10,242 nt of DNA from the NCBI GenBank assembly GCA_900539095.1, contig UQAR01000074.1:1-10242 (forward strand), written 5' to 3'. Positions 5,694 to 10,242 of the stretch are shown piece by piece. The DNA comes from an uncultured Ruminococcus sp. GTDB taxonomy: Bacteria > Bacillota > Clostridia > Oscillospirales > Ruminococcaceae. The notes beneath the pieces were generated by a model. It did no database searches. It was not told the DNA's origin and worked only from the letters and a program-made list of their open reading frames with translations. Within the stretch, counting starts at the first letter, position 1. The number at the start of each line of letters is the position of its first letter. The position numbers were made by a program, and so were the translations under genes.

Positions 5694-7331
5694 TTATCCT
5701 CTGTTAGTAAGTTCAACAAGTTCCTCAAGCTTTTTAAGAGCCTTGCCGCTGTCTATCATTTCAGCAGCAGTCTTTACGCCCTCTTCGATGCTGTCACATT
5801 TGCCGCAGATATAAAGTGCACAGCCTGAGTTAAGAAGAACGATATCTCTCTTTGCACCCTTGATAGTGCCCTCAAGTATGCCTCTTGTGATAGCGGCGTT
5901 GCCCTTTCCGTCCTCGCCAACGATATCGGTAAGCTTGCCTCTTTTAAGACCGAAGTCCTCAGGCTTTATCTCATACTTGATAAGCTTTCCGCCGTTTATC
6001 TCGCAGATAGTTGTTGGTGCTGAAATTGAAACTTCGTCAAGCCTGTCATTGCCGTAAACGAGCATTGCTCTCGTTATGCCAAGATTCATAAGCACCTTAG
6101 CCATTGGTTCAAGCAGGTCAGGGTCATATGTTCCAAGTATCATATAGTCAGCCTTTGCAGGGTTTGCAAGAGGACCGAGAATGTTGAAAACAGTTCTCAC
6201 GCCTATCTGTGCTCTTGTTGGTCCTACAAATCTCATTGCTGAGTGATATGACTGTGCAAACAGGAATGAAAGACCTATCTCATCAAGTGACTTTTCAGCC
6301 TGCTCATGTGTTGACTGGATCTTTACGCCGAGAGCCTCAAGAACGTCAGCCGCACCGCTCTTTGAAGATACACTTCTGTTGCCGTGCTTTGCGACTTTCT
6401 GTCCCGCTGCTGCAATTACGAATGAAGAAGTTGTGGAGATGTTAAAGCTGTTTGAAAGATCTCCGCCTGTGCCCACGATATCAAGTGTACCCTTGACATT
6501 GACCTTGGACATTTTCTCTCTCATGACCTTTGCAAAACCGGTTATCTCGTCAATAGTTTCGCCCTTCATTCTCAGTGCCGTGAGCAGGCAGGCTATCTGA
6601 GCGTTCGACGCTCTGTCGCTCATGATGATATCCATTGCCTTGTAAGCCTCGTCCTCAGTAAGCGACTTGCCCTCGCATACTATTTTAAGATACTTTTTAA
6701 GCTCAACTCTTTCGTTGTCAGGAAGAGCAGCTGACTTTGTTTTAGTTGTCTTTATGCCAGCGATATCGTTCAGGAAGTTTTCGATTATCATGTTTCCAAC
6801 TTCGCCTGTGAGCACTGACTCAGGGTGGAACTGAACGCCGTAGGTAGGGTGCTCTTTGTGTCTGATAGCCATTATCTGAGCCTTGTCGTCAGTTGCGATA
6901 ACTGACAGGCAGGTAGAAAGTGAAATGCTGTCTACAACAAGTGAATGATATCTTGCAGCTTTTATTGTGCTCTTCAAACCGCTGAAAAGTGGGTTTGCTG
7001 TGTTAAGATTGATGTCAGTCTGCTTGCCGTGGAGCTGCTGCTTTGCGTGAACTATCTTTCCACCGAATGCCTCAGCTATTGCCTGATGACCAAGGCAAAC
7101 GCCCAGTATAGGTATCCTGCCGCTAAAAGTCTTTATGACCTCCTCAGAGATACCAGCATCCTTTGGATAACCAGGGCCAGGGGAGATGATGATAGCCGCA
7201 GGTGACATTTTTTCTATCTCATCAATGGTTATCTCATCATTTCTTGCTACTGTGATGTCTTTTGTGAGTACGCCTACAGCCTGATAAAGATTGTAGGTAA
7301 AGCTGTCATAGTTGTCAATAAGTAAAATCAT
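5694..7331 (-). CDS. trpGD: Fused anthranilate synthase glutaminase / anthranilate phosphoribosyltransferase
   Basis: Two enzymes in one 545-residue chain. The N-terminal TrpG domain (about 1-190) is a class I glutamine amidotransferase supplying ammonia to TrpE: oxyanion strand PGPGYPKDAG (51-60), nucleophile Cys79 in GVCLGHQ, and His169/Glu171 in FHPES. A polar linker (about 191-207) leads to the TrpD domain, which joins anthranilate to PRPP: GTGGD (287-291), NIST (297-300), KHGNRS (315-320) and SGAADVLEALG. The length is close to the enteric TrpGD fusion, and the reading frame runs through the junction without a stop or internal ribosome-binding site that I can see. No separate trpG is in the window, so this domain should serve TrpE. 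A cysteine cluster C504/C509/C512 near the C-terminus is unusual. The start follows AAGGAAG, 12 bases after the trpS stop. Confidence 0.97.
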   Translation of the reverse strand: MILLIDNYDSFTYNLYQAVGVLTKDITVARNDEITIDEIEKMSPAAIIISPGPGYPKDAGISEEVIKTFSGRIPILGVCLGHQAIAEAFGGKIVHAKQQLHGKQTDINLNTANPLFSGLKSTIKAARYHSLVVDSISLSTCLSVIATDDKAQIMAIRHKEHPTYGVQFHPESVLTGEVGNMIIENFLNDIAGIKTTKTKSAALPDNERVELKKYLKIVCEGKSLTEDEAYKAMDIIMSDRASNAQIACLLTALRMKGETIDEITGFAKVMREKMSKVNVKGTLDIVGTGGDLSNSFNISTTSSFVIAAAGQKVAKHGNRSVSSKSGAADVLEALGVKIQSTHEQAEKSLDEIGLSFLFAQSYHSAMRFVGPTRAQIGVRTVFNILGPLANPAKADYMILGTYDPDLLEPMAKVLMNLGITRAMLVYGNDRLDEVSISAPTTICEINGGKLIKYEIKPEDFGLKRGKLTDIVGEDGKGNAAITRGILEGTIKGAKRDIVLLNSGCALYICGKCDSIEEGVKTAAEMIDSGKALKKLEELVELTNRG

Positions 7332-7343
7332 AGCAATCTTCCT

Positions 7344-8420
7344 TTACAGTACAAATTTGTCCATAAATGCCTTGTCGTTGAAATAGTTGATGCCGATAGC
7401 ATTTCTTATTTCTGATACAGTTTCATTTGAAACCTCTACTGCACGCTGTGTGCCCTTTTTGAGTATCTCCAGCAGCTGTTCTTTGTCCTTTTCGTATTCT
7501 TCACGTCTTGCTCTGATTGGTGCGAGAAATTCCTGCATAACGTTGTTAAGGAACTTTTTGCACTTCATGTCGCCAAGACCGCCACGCTCATAATGTTCTT
7601 TCATCTCTGCGAGATTTTTGTAGTCAGGGAAGTATTTTGCAAAATCTTCGTCCTTGCTGAATGCGTCAAGATAAATGAACACCGGATTGCCCTCTGTGTG
7701 ACCAGGGTCATTGACATTGATGTGTGTAGGGTCAGTGTACATTGACATTATCTTGTTTTTCAGCGTCTTTTCATCGTCTTTAAGATAAATGCAGTTGCCC
7801 AAAGACTTGCTCATTTTTGTGTTGCCGTCTGTTCCCACAAGTCTGTTGCAGCTTGCATTGTCAGGGAGAACAGCCTCAGGCTCAACAAGTATATCGCACT
7901 TGTAAATTCTGTTGAAACTGTTTACTATCTCTCTTGCCTGCTCAAGCATAGGGAGCTGATCTTCGCCAACAGGAACGTATTTAGCCTTGAACGCTGTGAT
8001 GTCTGCCGCCTGACTGATAGGATATGTCATAAATCCAACAGGGAGGTTTCTTTCAAAGTTCCTCATTTTTATCTCAGTCTTGATAGTTGGATTTCTTTCA
8101 AGTCTTGACATTGTAACGAGGTTTGAATAGTACATAGGCAGCTCATAAAGTGCCGGGATATGTGACTGAACAAAGAATGTTGTTTTGTCAGGCTCAAGTC
8201 CTACAGCAAGATAGTCGAGCATTACTTCGAGAATGTTCTGTCTTATCTTCTCAGGATTGTCAGCATTGTCAGTGAGTGCCTGAAGGTCAGCTATCATAAC
8301 GAACTGGTCGAACTTGCCGGTGTTCTGAAGTTCAACTCTTTTTTTCAGCGAGCCGACATAATGTCCCAAATGAAGTGATCCTGTTGGTCTGTCGCCTGTA
8401 AGAATAATATTATTGCTCAT
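7344..8420 (-). CDS. trpS: Tryptophanyl-tRNA synthetase
   Basis: Class I synthetase that activates tryptophan with ATP and charges tRNA-Trp. The 358 residues are slightly longer than the Bacillus enzyme (about 330). Motifs: HLGH (17-20, HIGH-type) in TGSLHLGHYVGSL, GEDQ (152-155), and an intact KMSKS (202-206). ISQAADI (135-141) corresponds to the indole-binding AADI segment. The N-terminus LTGDRPTG and ADLQALT (44-50) differ from Bacillus GIQPSG and VDQHAIT and resemble the second TrpRS branch I recall from streptococci. The protein contains no tryptophan. It lies between trpE and trpGD, 20 bases after trpE and 12 before trpGD, with AAGGAG 9 bases upstream of the ATG, and no promoter or T-box of its own is visible. 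It should thus share the trpE leader's control. Placing this gene inside the biosynthetic operon is not the textbook layout. Confidence 0.96.
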   Translation of the reverse strand: MSNNIILTGDRPTGSLHLGHYVGSLKKRVELQNTGKFDQFVMIADLQALTDNADNPEKIRQNILEVMLDYLAVGLEPDKTTFFVQSHIPALYELPMYYSNLVTMSRLERNPTIKTEIKMRNFERNLPVGFMTYPISQAADITAFKAKYVPVGEDQLPMLEQAREIVNSFNRIYKCDILVEPEAVLPDNASCNRLVGTDGNTKMSKSLGNCIYLKDDEKTLKNKIMSMYTDPTHINVNDPGHTEGNPVFIYLDAFSKDEDFAKYFPDYKNLAEMKEHYERGGLGDMKCKKFLNNVMQEFLAPIRARREEYEKDKEQLLEILKKGTQRAVEVSNETVSEIRNAIGINYFNDKAFMDKFVL

Positions 8421-8440
8421 GTTATTTATCTCCTTAAAAA

Positions 8441-9916
8441 TTATAATTTACTTGCCTCTTTAATGGCATTGATAACAGCCATTGCCTTGTTGCATGACTC
8501 CTGATATTCGTTCTCAGGAACTGAGTCTGCAACAACTCCGCCGCCTGCCTGAATGTAAGCCTTGTTGTTTTTGAAAAGCACCGTTCTGATAGCGATGCAG
8601 GTATCCAGTGAACCGTCAAATGCAAGATAACCAACTGTTCCGCCGTAAAGACCTCTTTTTGTTGTTTCAAGCTCGTCGATTATCTCCATTGCTCTTACCT
8701 TCGGTGCACCTGAAAGTGTTCCCGCAGGAAGAACAGCCATAAGAGCGTCAAGAGGTTTCTTATCTTCTCTCAAAGTACCCTTGACATTTGAAACAAGGTG
8801 CATTACCTTTGAATATCTTTCAACTATCATCATATCTGTGACAGTTACCGAACCGAACTCTGAAACCTTTCCGATATCGTTTCTTCCAAGGTCAACGAGC
8901 ATTGTGTGCTCAGCTCTTTCCTTAGGGTCGTTCAGCAGCTGCTGCTCGTTGCGGATATCCTCATCGTAGGTAGCTCCACGCTTGATAGTGCCTGCGATAG
9001 GTCTTGTTACTACCGTTCTGTTTTCAACAGATACCAGCATTTCAGGTGACGCACCTGCAACAGCGTAATCATTGTGCTTGAAGTAGTAAAGATACGGTGA
9101 AGGGTTCGTGGAGCGGAGCATTCTGTAAACGTCAAAGCTGTCAGGTGGGTTATCTATCTCAAATCTCTGTGACGGAACTATCTGGAAGATGTCGCCCTCT
9201 TTGATGTATTCCTTAGCCTTTTCAACATTTGCAAGGTAATGTTCCTTTGTTATGTTGGACTTAACAGTGATGTTGTCCTCAGCCGTCTTATGTGTTTTCA
9301 AAACTGGCTTGTAATTTCTCAGTGTTTCAACGACCTCTTCGCATATCTTTTCACATTCCTTGTACTTAGCCTCAACGTCGTCGCTCTTATTTATGTTGAG
9401 GATTATTACAGCCTTGTTTGAAAGGTGATCGTAAGCGACTATCTTTTCAAAGAGATGCAGGTCAGCGTCAGGAAGTTTAAGATCGTCCTCAGGAGGGGAG
9501 CAGAGAGTTTTTTCAAAATATCTTATCATGTCATAAGCGAAAAATCCGATAAGACCGCCTGTGAGCTTAGGATAATTATTGAATCTCGGTGACTTGTGTG
9601 CCTCGATTATCTCTGAGAAGAAAGCGATAGGGTCATCGACTTTTACCGTTTCATCAGCCTTGCCTTTCTCCTTAACAGTAACAACGTGCTTGTCAAGAAT
9701 ATATTCGCATTTAGGATCGATACCTACATATGAATATCTGCCCCACTGGTCCTTGTTGTCAACAGACTCAAGAATGAAACAATCGTCATAAGCCTCATGC
9801 AGGCAGTTGAAAAGCTGTATCGGTGTGCATGAATCCATGAGAAGTTCATAGAATACTGGTACAGTTTCATAGTTTTCAAAAAGTTCTTTTACTTGTTCAA
9901 CAGCAGGGTATAGCAT
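8441..9916 (-). CDS. trpE: Anthranilate synthase component I
   Basis: Converts chorismate to anthranilate using ammonia from the TrpG domain; the committed and feedback-controlled step. At 491 residues it is full length. The N-terminal regulatory domain has ILES (48-51), matching the LLES motif that binds inhibitory tryptophan, and NPSPY (271-275) matches the second part of that site, so feedback inhibition is expected. The chorismate-binding domain shows GDIFQIVPSQ (241-250), AGASPEM (287-293), RPIAGT (305-310), HTMLVDLGRND (337-347), PAGTLSGAPKVRAMEIIDELE (397-417) and AGGGVVADS (457-465). The PIAGT and LSGAPK motifs favour TrpE over the related PabB; context settles it. The ATG follows AGGAGG with a 7-base spacer. 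It is first in the operon, directly after the T-box leader. It holds one tryptophan (W58). Confidence 0.97.
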   Translation of the reverse strand: MLYPAVEQVKELFENYETVPVFYELLMDSCTPIQLFNCLHEAYDDCFILESVDNKDQWGRYSYVGIDPKCEYILDKHVVTVKEKGKADETVKVDDPIAFFSEIIEAHKSPRFNNYPKLTGGLIGFFAYDMIRYFEKTLCSPPEDDLKLPDADLHLFEKIVAYDHLSNKAVIILNINKSDDVEAKYKECEKICEEVVETLRNYKPVLKTHKTAEDNITVKSNITKEHYLANVEKAKEYIKEGDIFQIVPSQRFEIDNPPDSFDVYRMLRSTNPSPYLYYFKHNDYAVAGASPEMLVSVENRTVVTRPIAGTIKRGATYDEDIRNEQQLLNDPKERAEHTMLVDLGRNDIGKVSEFGSVTVTDMMIVERYSKVMHLVSNVKGTLREDKKPLDALMAVLPAGTLSGAPKVRAMEIIDELETTKRGLYGGTVGYLAFDGSLDTCIAIRTVLFKNNKAYIQAGGGVVADSVPENEYQESCNKAMAVINAIKEASKL

Positions 9917-9941
9917 AAATATTCCTCCTAAATGTGTTTTT

Positions 9942-9959
9942 TTGCCACGAAAATGGCAA
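9942..9959 (-). promoter_or_regulatory. Hairpin between the leader terminator and trpE
   Basis: On the minus strand TTGCCA (9959-9954) pairs with TGGCAA (9947-9942) around TTTTCG. It is flanked by the seven Ts of the leader terminator on its 5' side (9967-9961) and seven As on its 3' side (9943-9937, partly shared with the stem). After one A-A mismatch the T and A runs can extend the helix by at least four pairs. It starts one base after the U-tract and ends upstream of the trpE ribosome-binding site. No U tract follows, so it is not itself a terminator. Role unknown. Confidence 0.55.
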
Positions 9960-9960
9960 T

Positions 9961-10002
9961 AAAAAAAGTCCTGTCATCACACATAACCTCTGGTTATGGG
10001 AC
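9961..10002 (-). terminator. T-box leader terminator (attenuator)
   Basis: Minus strand: a perfect 7-bp hairpin CATAACC-AGA-GGTTATG (9998-9982) sits inside an outer GTCC/GGAC helix (10002-9999 with 9971-9968), followed directly by seven Ts (9967-9961). The outer and inner helices are separated by 10 unpaired bases on the 3' side, an unusually lopsided terminator. Its 5' strand includes bases needed by the antiterminator (9997-10004), so the two folds exclude each other, as expected for a transcriptional T-box. Confidence 0.8.
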
Positions 10003-10024
10003 GATAGAACCGTGGTGCCACCCA
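9997..10024 (-). promoter_or_regulatory. T-box antiterminator element
   Basis: Helix A1 TGGG (10024-10021) with CCCA (10000-9997); 7-base bulge TGGCACC (10020-10014), whose first four bases contact the tRNA acceptor end; helix A2 ACGG (10013-10010) with TCGT (10004-10001), one G-U pair; loop TTCTA (10009-10005). This is the standard antiterminator layout, and it shares 9997-10002 with the terminator. Confidence 0.88.
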
Positions 10025-10192
10025 ATTTCCCGATAATAAATTATCGGCTCACAGATACGCATTCTGACTAGCAGAAATCAATATCCTGTCCTTTAACGCA
10101 GGAATCACGGCGAGTGATACTCGAATAAACTTTCACACCGCTCCTCACAAATCCATTCGTTTGAAGAAAACGTATCAGCTCGCACCGACCGC

Positions 10193-10242
10193 CTGTCTCT
10201 TATACACATCTCCGAGCCCACGAGACTAAGGCGAATCTCGTA
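10193..10242 (+). other. Residual Nextera P7-side adapter (not genomic)
   Basis: The 19-base Tn5 mosaic end in reverse orientation CTGTCTCTTATACACATCT (10193-10211), the Nextera read-2 adapter CCGAGCCCACGAGAC (10212-10226), an 8-base i7 index TAAGGCGA (10227-10234; from memory N701), and ATCTCGTA (10235-10242), the beginning of the P7 flow-cell sequence. Genomic sequence ends at 10192, inside T-box Stem I. Confidence 0.98.

Larger units (their letters stand above)
9961..10192 (-). promoter_or_regulatory. T-box riboswitch sensing uncharged tRNA-Trp (5' end cut off)
   Basis: Read on the minus strand from the fragment end. The Stem I distal loop GGTGCGAGC (10186-10178) matches the conserved GGUGNGAGC pattern. 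The specifier TGG (10155-10153), in context CGAATGGA, is the tryptophan codon. Small hairpins follow at 10123-10111, 10103-10084 and 10076-10062. A strong Stem III hairpin CCGATAA/TTATCGG lies at 10047-10030, then T-box GGGTGGCACCACGG (10023-10010). The antiterminator folds as TGGG/CCCA plus ACGG/TCGT with a 7-base bulge TGGCACC. The UGGC in the bulge would pair with the GCCA end of a tRNA with discriminator G, as in tRNA-Trp. Binding of uncharged tRNA should stabilise this fold over the terminator and let polymerase into trpE. The 5' half of Stem I and the promoter are beyond the insert end. Confidence 0.93.

Noticed and set aside
8434..8670. 78-codon minus-strand frame overlapping the 3' end of trpE in another frame
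   Set aside because: It overlaps the conserved C-terminal motifs of TrpE and has no independent signals.
9994..10062. A 22-codon leader ORF with one Trp codon in the trpE leader (minus strand), which might suggest classic leader-peptide attenuation
   Set aside because: It has no ribosome-binding site, its single UGG is part of the T-box itself, and there is no run of Trp codons. The T-box explains the region fully.
9961..10192. TRAP-type regulation of the trp operon
   Set aside because: I looked for a regular series of GAG/TAG triplets in the leader and saw no evenly spaced array; the specifier, Stem III and T-box are clear.
46..10192. A previously undescribed defence, mobile or biosynthetic system
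   Set aside because: Every sizeable gene belongs to a recognised family (RNase HI, solute-binding lipoprotein, seven trp-operon products). No CRISPR repeats, toxin-antitoxin pair, recombinase or phage gene was seen.

Overview
The window is one piece of bacterial chromosome with sequencing-library adapters still attached at both ends. Bases 1-45 and 10193-10242 match Illumina Nextera (Tn5) adapters with index bases, so only 46-10192 (about 10.1 kb) is genomic. The source looks like a Gram-positive, low-to-moderate GC anaerobe of the Clostridia, probably Ruminococcus-like (Oscillospiraceae). The reasons are strong Shine-Dalgarno sequences, consensus sigma-A promoters, a T-box leader, a lipoprotein solute-binding protein of a style I associate with Ruminococcus, and cysteine-rich cytosolic enzymes. 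The taxonomic guess is from memory and was not searched.

Left part (46-2260): rnhA (RNase HI, minus strand) and a gene for an ABC-type substrate-binding lipoprotein (plus strand) diverge from a 252-base AT-rich intergenic region. That region carries a well-formed promoter for each gene, both with 17-base spacers. The lipoprotein gene ends in a strong intrinsic terminator and has no permease or ATPase gene beside it.

Right part (2259-10192, all minus strand): a complete tryptophan operon, read right to left as trpE - trpS - trpGD (fused) - trpC - trpF - trpB - trpA. Spacing is tight, from 24 bases down to overlap, and it ends in its own terminator back-to-back with that of the lipoprotein gene. 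The products take chorismate to tryptophan: anthranilate synthase (TrpE plus the TrpG domain), anthranilate phosphoribosyltransferase (TrpD domain), PRA isomerase (TrpF), IGP synthase (TrpC) and tryptophan synthase (TrpA/TrpB). TrpS then loads tryptophan onto tRNA-Trp.

Upstream of trpE lies a T-box riboswitch, cut by the fragment end inside Stem I. The visible part has the distal loop, a UGG (Trp) specifier, a Stem III hairpin, the T-box/antiterminator and a competing terminator. The T-box bulge reads UGGC, which fits a tRNA with discriminator base G, as in tRNA-Trp. Uncharged tRNA-Trp should therefore switch on both synthesis of tryptophan and the enzyme that charges the tRNA. The operon promoter lies outside the window.

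I found no mobile element, CRISPR array, phage gene or wholly unknown system. The points most worth a second look are trpS inside the T-box-controlled operon, near-absence of tryptophan in the operon's own proteins (4 in 2,516 residues), Glu in place of the catalytic Asp in TrpA, a hairpin that can pair with the leader terminator's U-tract, cysteine clusters in TrpD and TrpA, and the adapter ends.
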